A stretch of DNA of 64,000 nucleotides from Annona cherimola. Lineage: Eukaryota; Streptophyta; Magnoliopsida; Magnoliales; Annonaceae. The DNA lies in the NCBI GenBank assembly GCA_030490835.1, contig CM059971.1, positions 97,988,595-98,052,594 of the forward strand. Reading direction: 5' to 3'. A model generated the notes under the pieces. That model searched no databases, was not told the origin of the DNA, and worked only from the letters and a program-made list of their open reading frames with translations. Position numbers and translations under genes: made by a program. Positions 1 through 12,222 of the stretch are shown here, piece by piece; positions within the stretch are counted from its first letter, which is position 1; every line of letters starts with the position of its first letter.

Positions 1-124
1 ATTTATTTTTTGCAAGGTTTCTTTGCTTTCATTGATATCCAGACTATTCGTGGCCACGGCCTCTTTATACAAGTTCTTGTGGGCTTTCTGTGATGCATGA
101 AACGATGGCCTGGGAGTCGATATT
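1..124 (-). pseudogene. WSD-like C-terminal exon fragment, frameshifted
   Basis: Read on the minus strand, this segment encodes DSQAIVSCITE, then after a one-base shift HKNLYKEAVATN and further residues running out of the window. It aligns with the last exon of the complete WSD gene at 2970-10323 (NSQLLVSCLKEAYQNIYREA). The unshifted frame meets a stop codon soon after the shift, so one extra A near position 84 appears to break it. Homology stops abruptly at about 124; the preceding residues of the usual last exon are absent. The fragment is either a dead tandem paralogue or the cut-off end of one lying to the left. A sequencing error could explain the single-base shift but not the missing upstream part. 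Confidence 0.7.
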
Positions 125-1398
125 AATTTAATGTCATTTCATTTTTATAAATTATCATGATTAATAATAATGATAATTAGTTTTCTTATATTCTATAAGA
201 AAATATGAGAAAAATCTTTAAAATATAAAGATTACCTTTTGAAATTTTCCTTAACATCAAATAAGTCAATTTGGTATATTCTAGAGAATTAGTTTTTTGT
301 AAACTCTCAGATAAATACTGCCGAAATTAATTTTTATATTGTAAAAGAATGAAAAAAATATAAAAATATAAAAATAAATTTTTACGTTTTTATATTTTAA
401 AGTTTGTATTTTCTTTTATAATTTTATTTATGACGAATGAAATTTTAAAAATTGATAGACACCAATTTAATTTATTTAAATTGAGAAAAATCAAAATTTG
501 ATATTTAAGAAAATTTCGTGTTTTTCCTTTATAATACAAGAAAATTAATTTGTTTAATATTCTCTATCATGAGAATTTTTAAAAATTTTAAAGACTCCAG
601 ACATATATTTATTTACTTACTGTAAGGAATTTTTGAAATATTTTTTATATTTTTGGTTTTTAATTTTCTATTACATGCTAATTATTTTTTCACATTTTAG
701 GCATTATAAGTTTATCAATTGCAAATTACATACTGTAATTTTCATATTTACTCTTTAAGCCCTATAAGTTCGCATATTTTATGAAATAAATCTTGTTCTT
801 AAAAATCGTTGACAACGGTTGAAGATGAGGTCTACATTAAAGTGCAAGAAAAAATTATAGGGTCTACAATGCAAGTGCAAACTTAAGAGTTTAAAGTATA
901 AATACGCATAGAGCTTCTAAACTGATAACCCGGGTGGTGGTTTATTGTATTTTTCGCCCATTCAAATTCAAATTAAGGTGTGTTTGACAAATAGGAAAAA
1001 ATGTCAAGTTAAAATTTTATTATATTACATTACTCTATGGCTTCAAAAACAAATTATTCCTACTTCTTACACTTTAGCTTTTACATTTTTCCCGAGGTAC
1101 TATTTATAGAGCTTTCGCTTGGATTCGGGCTCCATTCGTGTCGACAGCCACTCTCGCGGGGGTAATGGTAAATCGTCGTCAACCTGCCAACCTTCAGTTC
1201 CCGCCTGCCAGGGTTTCACATGAACAAAAAAAAAACGAAAAACGGAAAAAAGAAAAAATCATAATAATTTTTTTTTTGTTAAAAAAATCCAACTGACGTA
1301 GCCAGTCAGGATGGACTGTGATTCAGCCCAATCCCACAAAAATCTTGGCTGGGCTAAGACACATATAAACCCAATATATTAGGCAATGGGAAAGATAG
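125..1398. other. AT-rich spacer, no gene seen
   Basis: This spacer separates the WSD fragment from the first transposon copy. It is strongly AT-rich with scattered poly-A and poly-T runs. A less AT-rich patch at about 1105-1225 contains no open frame that I can support, and no repeat family seen elsewhere in the window was recognised here. Confidence 0.5.
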
Positions 1399-2104
1399 GG
1401 GAGCAACTTGGGCCGGGTTGAACCCGAATCTGAATTTAAATGGTGTTGAAACTTTTTTTTTTCGTAATTCGAGCCCGAAGAGCCAAATTTGTAAATATTA
1501 TATGGTTAGAGTTCAAGTGAACCCGAACCCGTACCCGAAAAAAAGGAGCCGGATTTTCCATTTTATATTTATTATAAAATATATTATATATATACTATTT
1601 AAACAATATTTTTTTATATTCTTCATATTTTATGTTATTATATCTATATTTGAATATATGTTTGGCATATTGTAATTTTATTATAAATAAAGTATATTAT
1701 TTCATTTATATTTATTTTTTATTTCTATCATTTACTTTTACACTCCTTAATTTTCTTCCTTTATCTTATTTTTTATGTTAAATTTTTTCTAAAAATATTC
1801 TTTATATTACTTTTTTTTAAAAATTATGTAGTTTAATTATATATTATTATGTTTATTTACATGATTTGTTATTATTATTTATTTATATGAAATTCTAAAC
1901 TTATCGCTTTCAAATAAAATATAAATTCATCAACATAAATTCCAACTAGAAACTCAACCCGAACTAGATTTTTAAAAATAGTATTAGAGTTTAGGTTTTA
2001 CAAATAGAGTTAGGGTTATTATTAAGGTTAATATTTTATAAATAAAGTTAGAGTTAAGGTCGAGTTGAACCAGAGTTTCATGATCTTGAGTTGCACCCCT
2101 AGGG
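1399..2104. mobile_element. Non-autonomous element, family H, copy 1
   Basis: The block starts GGGAGCAACTTGGGCCGGGT and ends with a segment whose reverse complement is GGGGTGCAACTCAAG, giving imperfect terminal inverted repeats. A second copy of the same architecture and internal sequence lies at 45353-46046. It is about 700 bp and AT-rich inside, and has no transposase frame. The 85-residue open frame inside is low-complexity and not a gene. The superfamily is not determined. Confidence 0.55.
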
Positions 2105-2969
2105 AAAGATAAGTTTCTTTGGGAAGCCCAAAAGATTTTATGTTACCTTTTTATAGTTCAGGTGCATTTGCCAATAAGAAAAAATTGTGGAAATTTTTTT
2201 TGAAAAAAATGATATAATGTGATAAGAATAATCATTAGAAGTAAATAAGATATAGATAAAAGAGATAGGATAGCTATATAAAAAAATATTATAAAAAATG
2301 ATTGAAAATATAGATGATAACAAGAAAAAGACAGAGTAGTTAAAATATAAATTACATAAAGACTGGGATCTTCATTGCTAAGCACACAGTTAATTAAACT
2401 TTACACTGAACGGGTGACCTAAAATAGCTAATATTAATTTTCAAACTAAATCCGGACTAAAAACCCAGCAAACTAGCTTCCATACATGTCCCTGATTGGG
2501 AAATTGGGAGCGTGAAAGTGTCCATCATGCGGGTTGCATGGTGGAATTAATAAGTTTTATTAACCCAGTATTTTCAGTACTGTACAAGCATTCCAATATC
2601 ATTGAAAACAAATAATATGTATACAAGCACAAATATCCAAAATCGCAATATGTTTTTGGAATTTATTGAAACTATAAAGATGCAGTATGGGGAATAATCC
2701 ATTGGTTTATTGCGATTGATTGATAAGGAAGTGGTAATTATTATCATGGATGCGTGGATTCGGCAGGGGTGAGCAATAAATATTTGCGGCCCACCATTTG
2801 GAAATGGTGAGATATCACCACAGCTAAATAAAAACATCTTCTCCCAAAACAAAAAATAGTAATAATAAGAAGAAGAAGAAGAAGGACTTCTGTATGAGAG
2901 TAGCGTTGATGCTTCCATAGAATTAATAGAACTTTTTCCCTCTCCCCTTTTTCTCATGTCAACGCTGCT
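2105..2969. other. 3' flank of WSD gene, decayed MITE-like DNA
   Basis: Sequence at about 2155-2385 resembles a decayed reverse-oriented family A MITE (GATAGGATAGCTATATAAAA and neighbouring stretches). The rest is anonymous. An open frame on the minus strand here is low-complexity and overlaps the trailer of the WSD gene, so it is not called. Confidence 0.4.
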
Positions 2970-3134
2970 TTATTTTTCATATTCAGGTAATTCCTTACCA
3001 CAAGCCTCTCTGTAAATGTTCTGGTAGGCTTCTTTTAGACATGAAACCAATAACTGGGAATTTATAAACCCTTTTTGGGCCAGTATCATCACCCTCAGAA
3101 TCCCTCTGTAACCCACCACGGTTAGCGCCAAACT
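2970..3134 (-). CDS. WSD-like gene, exon 4 (residues 431-484 and stop)
   Basis: The acceptor TTAACAG precedes AGT-TTG. It encodes SLALTVVGYRGILRV, then GFINSQLLVSCLKEAYQNIY, and ends with TAA at 2970-2972. It is too short to stand out as an open frame, but continues exon 3 in phase and matches the expected family C-terminus. Confidence 0.88.
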   Translation of the reverse strand, partial: SLALTVVGYRGILRVMILAQKGFINSQLLVSCLKEAYQNIYREACGKELPEYEK

Positions 3135-6100
3135 CTGTTAAGCAACAAGTAATCAGATTAATATTAATGACGAGAAAAGCTATATATCCGTATCAAGTGA
3201 ACTTGGTTGAATTTGGAAATGATGACGAGGATATATTAAAATAAATAAATAAATAAAAACTGCCAGCCCCACATTAGGCGTCTCGAAAGTTGTAACTCTT
3301 AAATGATCAGCTTTCTTAGGTGTTTGGTAAACAAAAAAAACTTTTCCAACCAATACCTTTTAATCCATATAAATACCATATTTTTCAACTATTTTTCTAT
3401 ATCTTCTCATACGATTATCCTACTTTTCAATTATTTGTACACAATTATTCATACAAATAATCTATTTATATTACCTTTATTCTTTTTACTTCTCATCAAT
3501 ATCCCTATTATATCACATCATTTTCTGCAAATTCAAAACTTTTATACCAAAAACATTTCGTTAAAAGTTTTACTACTTCCCAAACATTTGTTTACATCCA
3601 AAAGTTTTCAAACTAAAATTTTTTACTCTCCATAATTATCTTATTGTTAACTATTTATTTATATATTCCCATACAACCACACTATTTTTTAATTATTCTA
3701 TAGAACTATTCATACAACTAATATATTTATTCTAATTGTATTATTTTTTAGGTTAAATATTATCTCTATCATATCATATTATTTTCTCTTATTTCAAAAA
3801 TTTTTATACTAAAAATTATACATCTAAAAAATTTATCACTTTCCAAACACAGCCTAGATAAATGGGCATATGATGCATGGGAATGACTTCAATGGAAACA
3901 GTTCTCATAGCTGTATGTGGTAATCAATCCAAACTACGAGTCCCAATTTTTTCAAAATGCAACCATATATTATATTTTAAATATAATTTTAACTATCTAA
4001 AGCGAAAATTGTATAAATCAAATAGGCTTATTATTAAGCTAAAATATGAGTTTTTTAACAATTAATCTAAAATGTGGGTATTTAATAGCATATGTTTTTA
4101 AATTATAAAAAATATTTTTTGTTACATAATTTTGTTATTATAGGGAAAAGTGAGATTCAACCCTCAACCTTGCGGCAAAAGTTTTACTACTTCCCAAACA
4201 TTTGTTTACGTCCAAAAGTTTTCAAATTAAATTTTTTTCTCTCCATAACTATCTTATTTTTAACTATTTATTTATGTATTCCTATACAACCACCCTATTT
4301 TTTAGTTATTTTTACAGAACTTTTCATACAACTAACATATTTATTCTAATTGTATTATTTTTTAGGTTAAACATTATCTCTATCATATCATATTATTTTC
4401 TCTTATTTCAAAAACTTTTATACTAAAAATTATACATCTAAAAAATTTATCACTTTCGAAACACAGCCTAGATAGATGGGCATGTGATGCATGTGAATGA
4501 CTTCGATAGAAACAATTCTCATAGCTGTCTATGGTAATCAATCCAAACTACACGTCCCAATTTTTTCAAAATGCAACCATACATTATATTTTAAATATAA
4601 TTTTAACTATCTAAAGCGAAAATTGTATAAATCAGATAGGCTTATTATTAAGCTAAAATATGATTTTTTTTAACAATTAAGCTAAAATATGGGTATTTAA
4701 TAGCATATGTTTTTAAATTATAAAAAACTTTTTTTGTTACATAATTTTGTTATTATAGGGAAAAGTGAGGTTCAACCCTCAGCCGTGCGGCAAATGGCCA
4801 CTTAGTGCTACCAACTGGGCATGCCACAAGGAACATTTTTTACAATGCAAGGTGTGTTTTTTTTATACCTAAAAGTTTTCAAACAAAAACTTTTTAAGTT
4901 AAAACTTTTCACTCTTTATAACTATTTTATTTTTAATTAATTTTTCACATTTTTCTATAAGATTATCCTATTTTTCAATAATTTCTAAAAACTACCTATA
5001 CAATTAATCTATCGGTAATAGAATGCACAAAAAATTAATACCTTTAAAAATTCTCATTCATGAATTTAATACGGATGAAATTGTTAATATACGATTTAGA
5101 TCATGATTATATATAATGGATACCCAATGGACAGTGCCTCACTTAATCAGCTTCTCTTCTTCTGGTCCAACTAATTACGTTTTAAATATGTTATGTGACG
5201 CTTGGGTGCATGCATGCCAATTGCCATGATGAGTGTCTTTACCTGGGGAGAGCCTGTCACGGCGAAGTAGAAGCCCTTCACTGGATGCCCGGCCATTGCC
5301 ATCTGCTCCACGGGTCCTACCACGTGAGATATAGCAATGCTGGTGTTTTTGAGGGTCGAGTGGATGTAACGAGAAACGGCCTGCATGTCGTGCCCCCAAC
5401 CAAAACAACGACAAATGTTGGCAACGATTGAAAAGCAATTGCATCTGACAGATTTTTGTATATATGATGCGCATGTTCCGCTGGGTCCCTTCTTATTTTA
5501 ACCCATGTGGACAACAACAAATGCTAATAAATTGAGTCATCTTTTTCGGTTATATATAAATTAAAATTGGTTGCATATATATTGGGACCACTTCTATGAA
5601 ACTTTTCTTTTACGTAATTCTCTTCATTTTTAATTTTTTAATGGTTGATGAAAAATTCACTCCATCCATCATATTTAGCATAATTTTTATTATTACGAAA
5701 ACTCTTTTATTTGTTTAGTATCACTGTATATATAGGCCTAACCTATAAATCTATAAAATTAACATAATAAAATAATTTAATGTTAAGTATCAATTTTTAA
5801 ATAATATTTTCAACATTAATTAAACCGTCTAAAATATCATTAATAAGTGAATAAATGATCTTATAAAGTATTATTCCATTCTAATATATATGATAATGGA
5901 TCTAAGCATTTTCTTTAGTTTACACATGAAAACGTATCTATTTGAAAGTAAATATGGTTTATGCATATATATAGTTTGAATGAAATTTGGTCTCTTAACT
6001 AAAAGAATGATCTTAAATTTAATTGATAGATTAGATTTTGCATAAATTATCAACATCTAAAAATAGAGAAAATTACATAAAATCACTTCTATATAATCTC

Positions 6101-9100
6101 GTTTCATAGAAATGAGTCCCATTATATATTACATCGATCTCAAATACTTAGATTTGTAAGGGTGGTCGTATGCAATAAAATGCGGCCATTTTCATGTAAT
6201 TTGCAACCAAATCACATTATTTATAAGGGATAATTCCTCTCATACAAATATATCCACAAAGTTTCACAAATTTCTCTTATACCTATAACATTTTATCTCA
6301 AATTCCTCTCATACTCATGCCGTCAATACAACCATTATCTACTCTTTGAAAAGATGATTTTGCCCATTTAAAATTTTTTATTTGAGATAATTTAACCTTA
6401 ACATAATTCAATTGATGATAGTAAATCTTTAATACAAGATATTAAATAATTTAAAATTCATATTAAGGTTGAATTATTTTAATTAGAAAATTTTTTACAG
6501 GGTAAAATCTTCTTTTCAATGGAGTAGATAATGATGATTTTAACGGCGTGGGTATAATAGGAATTTAGGGTGAAATATTATAAGTATAAGAAGAATTTAT
6601 GAAATGTTGTGTGTATATTAGAAATTAGGTGCAATTGTCATGGATATAAAGGAATTATACCTTATTTATAATTATTTACAGTGACATGTGTAATTATTTA
6701 TATTTGGAATCAAATAACGAGGATTATTTAACTATAACTCATATTAAAAATTTGGCTCCTTATAGTCAAATGCAAGTAAATTTGAAATTTAACAATGAAA
6801 GATGAGTGCATGAATTAACTTCTGCAGTGTAGTAATTAGGAATATTGCTAACGGACAAACCTCTGGGCCGCGAACCTTGCGGAGTGTTTCGAGTAGCATG
6901 CTAGTGAGATAGATCGCCAGTGAATTTCTCTTTCTCTGGATGGTTTTCCTGGCCTTGGCTATAAATGCTAAGGGAGTCCTTTCCTTGCCTGGATCCTCAG
7001 AATCAAAAGGGATAGGCACGGGAAGGAAGGTGAAACGGTTGCCCCATGCGTTCTTTTGCAACATGTCGTCCACGCTCTTGTAGCTTTTGATCATCCTAGT
7101 GTTGAGCAACACTAGAGCCGTTGTACGTTCCTTGGTACCACTTGAACACCTGCTACCCATCATCCTCTGCTTGTACACTTGGATGGCGTAAAATATTGTC
7201 CCGACCACCACATCATTTACAGTCTGCATGCCAAATATATAATTCATTTATACAGCATGTCATTTTAATTTAGGAATCTGGTCATGCTCTCAGAGCACCG
7301 AGGCTCAACGTTCTTGGGCATATACATCTATTTTTTATTTTTTAAAATTTTTTTACACAGATGTTAATCTAAGTGTATTTAACTCGTGTATTAATTTTTA
7401 CCATTTTCAGAGATTTTTAAGTTTTTTTTGAATTTTTAAAAATCAGCGGCATTGTAGTAATTTAAAAAAAAATTTAAAAAAATCAGCGGCATTTTCTGAT
7501 TTTAAGCCGTCAGTTGACGATGTATAGTTCCTGGATCAAGGCTTCTAGTGTGTGTGTGTGTTTATGAATTATGAAATAGAAAGAGTCTGAAGAAAGCAAC
7601 CATAACTTGCTGAGTTCAGCTTTTCTGCTTCGAGGTAACGTGCGAACTAGAATGGGTTGTGAGCATGTTAGCTTGGGCTGTGTAAAAGTTCTTTTTAGTG
7701 TTTTTACAAAAATATGGCTAAGTGTATTTAATTCATGTGTCAAATATTACAATTTTAAATATATATTTTTAAATGAAAAAATAATCTATTTATATTTAAA
7801 AATCAACAGTTCTTAAGATTATTTTTTAATTTCAGAAAATATATACATAACAATATTGTAAAATTTGACCAAGGAATTAATATATACTTGAGCACATGTT
7901 TTTAGGAATATATATATAAAGTTATCTTGTGCATTTACATGCACCGTAAATTACAATGCATTGGCTCAAAATCCGTCCAATATGATCACAAAATGTACAT
8001 ATACTCCACTTATTATATTTAGAATTATTTTTTATTAGCATACTAATTTTTATCTAAATTAGATATGTGTATAAGCCCTCATCTGAAAATGGTATCAAAT
8101 CATCATAATAAAATAGTTTAATACAGATACCAATTTTAAAGTTTTTCATCAGGTAAACTATCTAAGATATAATTTATATGTGAATAAATAATTATATAAA
8201 ATATTAATACATTTAAATACATATAAATCCCATTTCGAGTCATACAGTGCATGTAAATACACTGGATCATATATATATATATATAAGATATCATCCTATG
8301 CAGATGAACTGTACCATAATTATGGTGCAGTTCATTGCAAAATGGGATCTACGTTTATTAAAATATAATAATATATTATATAATTATTAATCCCTATAAC
8401 AAACATACTTTGGGCAGTTTAGATGTTGAAAATATCACTTTAAACTTAATATTTACGTTAAATTATTTTATTACATTAATTTTATATCATTTTAAGATAG
8501 AGCTCATATACATGCGTTGATTTGGATGAAAATAGGTATATTAATAAAGTAAAAAATTCTAAATGTAATTGGCGGAGTAGATTTCTTATTTATGATAAAA
8601 TGAGTCATACGGTGCATGAACTCTACGATACAATGCATGCACTAGATCATTTTCCTATATATGTGTAAAATATTTCAGTGCCTGCCTGTGACTGCACCAT
8701 GAAATTCATGTACTATGAGGCTTACTTGATCATGCATAGAAAATTTGTCTCAGCTATTATATTTAGAATTATTCATTTTATCAATATATCAATTTTCATC
8801 CAAATCTAATTTGTGTATAGGCCTTATCTTAAAGTGCTATAAGATCAACATAATAAAATAATTTAATATAAATATCAATTTTAAAGTCGTATATTCAACA
8901 TCTAAACCGTCTAAAGTAGAATTTTTATATAGATAAATTATATGCAATATCATAATAATCTAATAAGTATGGGACTTATTTTGCACCGAACTGCATCATA
9001 AATTGTAATTACGACGCAATGCTCCACATAGCAATGCACCTTTGTCTCTCGGTATATATATGCACCCAACAAAAACGAGGCGTGATATAGTGCACTTGAT

Positions 9101-10323
9101 CGCACTTAGCCTCGGTGCACCCGGGTGCAAAAACACATTTTTAATATTTTTTTGAAATTTTTTTATACAACTGCAAATCTAAATGTGTGTAACGTGTGTA
9201 TCGATTTTTACCATTTTTAGATATTTATAGATTTTGTTTTGAATTTTTTAAAATCAGTTACACTAATTTTAAAAAATCCAAAACAAATATCTACAAATAT
9301 AAAAATTGGTAGAAATTGATAAAAATTGATACACGTGTTAAATACAAATTAATAGTTATATAAAAAATAAAAAAAATTAAAAATGAGTTAAATACACCCG
9401 AGTAAACCGAAGCTAAGTGTACCCGCAGCGTTTAAAAATATCCCAAGAAAAACATGATCATCACCGGACCAAAGGAATAGAAAAAGTTGCGGAGGCACTT
9501 TTAAGTATGTCGCGTATGCATGTTAGCTACTTACTGCTCCAACCTTGAGCTTGATTTCACTGATCCGATTAAGCGAAAAAGCAAACGTAGCGATGGAAAC
9601 TGGCTCAAACTCAACTCGAGAGATGCCTGACCTGACGGCTGTCCGATCATCTTCCAGCAAAGTACTGCTCAGTACGCTGGTAATAAAATCAGAAACAGTG
9701 TACCAGGACCCAGTGACGATCTTTTTACAGAGTCGGATGCACAATTTCTTCTTCGTCGCCGTCGTTGCTGCCTTTGTACCTGATGAAGAAGGGAATGTGA
9801 GAGGAAGAGATGGATCGTCAGCTCTCTTGAGGCAGGAAAACAATGCCCCCATGAGCGAGAATCCATCTCCAAGTGCGTGGTGCAACTTGAACACAACCGT
9901 TCCAAGCGCATCACTTGTAGGGTACTTGATGACGTGAACTTCCCACAGGGGACGCTCGTCGGGCAGCTGCTGCAGCGCTATCTCAGACAAGTAGTCCTGC
10001 AGGTGAACATCGTATTCTTGGGGCGATAATCCCGGTGGGAAAAATGGGATCTTCATGTGATCTTCCACCCTAACGTTAACCTTCTTCCATATCTGCCGAC
10101 CTTTCTCATCCCTAATAAGGGTCGAGGAGAAGCGGGGGTTGATTGGCAATAACTCGTTCCTGAGCAGAACAAGAGCGGTGGAATCGTCGATCGGTATTTC
10201 GGACTCAAAGATGCCGAGAATCGTGAGAGACAGCGCTGAGCTGCTGATGTACTCTGAACTTGGACTAGCAGGTTGGAAGTCTGCCTTTGAAACCATTGCG
10301 CTGCTTGATTGAGGGGAAGACAT
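2970..10323 (-). CDS. Wax ester synthase/diacylglycerol acyltransferase (WSD1-like), complete four-exon gene
   Basis: Exons in coding order are 10323-9535, 7223-6861, 5380-5243 and 3134-2970. All junctions are phase 0 with GT-AG introns, giving 484 residues, close to the roughly 480 usual for plant WSD1 proteins. Seen: PLWEVHV (126-132), the acyltransferase active-site motif HHALGDG (148-154, HHxxxDG), NDVVVG (266-271), and the C-terminal-domain signature GPVEQMAMAGHPVKG (406-420). Family knowledge: these ER enzymes join acyl-CoA to long-chain alcohols to make wax esters, with some activity on diacylglycerol, and several act in cuticular wax synthesis. Substrate preference cannot be read from sequence. 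The start was chosen as the first Met of the open frame; Met10 is an alternative. The introns (2311, 1480 and 2108 bp) are swollen by transposons. The two neighbouring same-family copies on the same strand are broken. Confidence 0.9.
3310..3640 (+). mobile_element. Family A MITE, decayed, in WSD intron 3
   Basis: It starts near GGTGTTTGGTAAACAAAA and shows the family's ordered internal motifs, such as CTTTTCAA, CTATTTTTC and CATACAA. The end is overrun by the tandem duplication at 3566. Open frames here are low-complexity artefacts of the AT-rich repeat. Confidence 0.55.
3566..4790. repeat. Tandem direct duplication, about 610 bp unit, in WSD intron 3
   Basis: Unit 1 runs from about 3566 to 4177 and unit 2 from about 4178 to 4790. 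Both start AGTTTTACTACTTCCCAAAC and share the middle part TCATAGCTGT and CTAAAGCGAAAATTG. Offsets of 609-614 bp hold across the block, with scattered substitutions and small indels. The junction cuts through the tRNA-like segment: unit 1 ends at GCGGCAAA, while unit 2 continues into the full SINE-like sequence. Confidence 0.8.
4740..4835 (-). mobile_element. tRNA-derived SINE-like segment
   Basis: On the minus strand there is TGGCATGCCCAGTTGGTAGC, resembling an RNA polymerase III A box. It is followed at tRNA-like spacing by GGTTGAACCTC, resembling a B box, then an A-rich stretch. It does not fold as a true tRNA by eye. A truncated copy of its B-box end lies at about 4140-4177 through the tandem duplication. 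Confidence 0.5.
5243..5380 (-). CDS. WSD-like gene, exon 3 (residues 385-430)
   Basis: The 46-codon exon lies between acceptor CATGCAG and donor CCCAG|GTAAAG. It encodes the family signature RYIHSTLKN, then GPVEQMAMAGHPVKGFYF. Overlapping open frames on both strands here are shadows of this exon. Confidence 0.9.
5575..6125. mobile_element. Family C foldback MITE in WSD intron 2
   Basis: Its ends ACCACTTCTATGAAAC and GTTTCATAGAAATGAGTCCC are inverted to each other. Related copies with better-kept ends lie at about 30675-31215 and 32090-32655. No coding capacity is seen. Confidence 0.6.
6228..6663. mobile_element. Family E foldback MITE in WSD intron 2
   Basis: The left end GGGATAATTCCTCTCATAC is inverted relative to the right end ATATAAAGGAATTATACCTT. 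The internal halves are also inverted: CTCTTTGAAAAGATGATTTT on one side, AAATCTTCTTTTCAATGGAG on the other. A related copy is at about 58910-59340. It sits in the intron close to exon 2. Confidence 0.6.
6861..7223 (-). CDS. WSD-like gene, exon 2 (residues 264-384)
   Basis: The acceptor is CATGCAG before ACT-GTA-AAT and the donor is GAG|GTTTGT. It encodes TVNDVVVGTIFYAIQ, ALVLLNTRM and WGNRFTFLPVPIP, regions aligned well with the decayed paralogue at 27908-28255. Confidence 0.9.
8285..9055. mobile_element. Two family B MITE copies in WSD intron 1
   Basis: Both copies contain the family core: TAAAATAGTTTAATATAAA-like, ATTTTCATCCAAAT-like and TCTAAATATAAT-like stretches. They are bordered by the palindromic end that reads CCATAATTATGGTGCAGTT in the left copy at about 8313-8332. 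The copies span about 8285-8640 and 8660-9055. An additional partial copy may precede them at about 7920-8280. Confidence 0.55.
9078..9430. mobile_element. Foldback element in WSD intron 1
   Basis: The left end CACTTAGCCTCGGTGCACCC is inverted relative to the right end CACCCGAGTAAACCGAAGCT. The two internal AT-rich halves mirror each other, giving a long imperfect hairpin of about 350 bp. A half-copy of the same internal sequence lies at about 7320-7500. Confidence 0.6.
9535..10323 (-). CDS. WSD-like gene, exon 1 (residues 1-263)
   Basis: This exon carries the N-terminal acyltransferase domain with HHALGDG. It ends at codon GCA followed by the donor GTAAGT. Joining it to exon 2 restores KVGATVNDVVVG, the expected continuous family sequence. 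Confidence 0.9.
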
Positions 10324-10344
10324 CGGGTTCTTTTTCCTATTTTC

Positions 10345-10440
10345 GATTCAGCAAGCACAACAAGTGGTAGGTTTCCGCTTGTTGCTTGTTTCAGGAATGC
10401 AGAACAAGTGGTAGTTATGCTTTTTCTAGCCTTTTAAGAT
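10345..10440 (-). promoter_or_regulatory. Leader and proximal promoter of WSD gene
   Basis: On the minus strand the leader carries two near-identical stretches, CTACCACTTGTT plus CTGC or GTGC, about 48 bp apart. A weak TATA-like CTTAAAAGG lies near 10432-10440. No strong TATA box is visible, so the transcription start is uncertain. Confidence 0.35.
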
Positions 10441-10499
10441 GCCTTTCGGAACGGGAAAAGTACGAACGATACAAATTTTGAAAATGTATACGAAAAAAA

Positions 10500-11887
10500 A
10501 GTAATAAAATAATTAGAATATAAAAATAACAAGGAAAGAAGTATGATAGGTAATTAGAATTAAATATATCAAATCATATTGAGAACATGTAGGGTGATGT
10601 CGGGTAAAAAAATTTCCCTCTTACCTAACGGATGACTGATGTGAGTTGAAATTCAACTAATTAATGTGGTTGCAAGCTATAACTAATTAGAACGTGTTTA
10701 GGAAAATATAAAAGTAAAAGGGGAAAAGTGAGAAAAAAATTTAAAAAATAAAAGAGTAACGTATAAGACAGGATTAATGAGTAAGACTAAAAACAATACG
10801 GTTTAAATAGGTGGGATAATGATGGAAAAATGTAACAAATAATTAAAATTGAAAGAGAATATATGATAGTAGTAGTAATAATAATAATAGAGTAATTGAA
10901 TAATTAAGATGAAAAATTATACTAAGGGTACATATGAAATTTTATTTATTTATTTTTTCATTTGCATTATACTAAGGGTATATAGAAAATGTCATTGATT
11001 TTCAAAAATAAAAATAAATATTTAAAATACTTCAAAAATAATAAAAACTTATACCCATGTTAAATACACATAAATTAATATAAGAAATAAAAAAAAAAAA
11101 AAAAGCGGGCGATAACGTCCCGTCAACAGATCCATGATTCTAAATTATAATTAATGCAAAGGCGTGACTTTCATGGCTGCCAGCTAGATACGCAGGCGTT
11201 CATAGGATACAGCGAATGGTGGGCATTGAATGTCTGTCGTGGCCAAATTAACTTCACGGAATCACGCGTAGCATTTTTTTTTTTTTTTTTTTTTTTGAGG
11301 GGGTAGCATTTTCTGGTGTTCTGCGGTTTCCATCAGGGGTGTTGTTTCTCTGATGCCGACTCGAATCGGCCATACATCTAACGATCATTACCATCCAATC
11401 CTTAGATAGTAAGATGCCGCGCCTAAACGTAAATCTTTGTATTTAATTATCAACCATAATATTTTTTAGAAGTCTCTATCATTCATTTGTTTATTAATAA
11501 TTATTTTGTTAAGTTATTAAAAATTTTAAAAATACCTCTTTCGACCAACGCGAGCAGCAGGGCTGTCGGCACCTTAGAAGTTTTGTCTTCTTATTGTAGA
11601 GAGGGGCCTTGTGTTCTAATTTTAGTTGAGAGTTTTTGTGTGTCCCCCAATTTGATAACAGGGGCACAGTCTTTTATTAACGTATCAAAAATTTTCTTAA
11701 AGAATGTATCTAAGTTTATAAAAACTGTGGGGTTTGAGACTAGTCAATTTCGTTGAGGTAGAAGTCGTTAATATGAATGCATGGAGGAATGACTAATTTT
11801 TACATTAGTATCATAATTCCAAAAAATTAATACTAAATACAATAATAATATTAGATTTTAAGTAATCGTGTGGGCTGAAATCAAGGC
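10500..11887. other. Intergenic, decayed repeats only
   Basis: About 10680-10960 resembles a decayed reverse-oriented MITE of the A/F type. A poly-T tract lies at about 11275-11296. A less AT-rich stretch at about 11540-11760 has an 89-residue open frame with no recognisable family, so it is not called. Confidence 0.4.
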
Positions 11888-12222
11888 ATGCAGATTAGAT
11901 AGAGCACTCCACCACGATATATATTTGTCCAAAAATGGCCCCACACATATTAAAATGCAATGAAATTTTATACAATTATTTATTTATATATAAATTTTAT
12001 AGCAAATGATTTACATATTAAAAAACTATTTTAAAATTGTTATTTACATTAAACTATTTTATTACGTTGAATTTGTACCATTTTCAGATGAAGTTCATAC
12101 ACATATCCGATTGGAATGAAAATTAGTATGGTAATAGAATACATGATTCTAAATACAATTGATAGAGTAGATTATAATTTGATCACCATGTGGAGCCAAT
12201 TTCAGCGGTGCTACACCTGAAT
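11888..12222. mobile_element. Family B MITE
   Basis: The core motifs of family B appear in order: AATGCAATGAAATTTTATAC, TTATTTACATTAAACTATTT, CCATTTTCAGATGAAGTTCA and TCTAAATACAATTGATAGAG. No coding capacity. Confidence 0.6.

Noticed and set aside
4740..4835. True tRNA gene
   Set aside because: A- and B-box-like motifs are present, but I could not form a cloverleaf by eye, and the truncated copy in the duplication fits a SINE.
9545..9937. 130-residue plus-strand frame
   Set aside because: It is the antisense shadow of WSD exon 1, whose minus-strand frame carries the family motifs.
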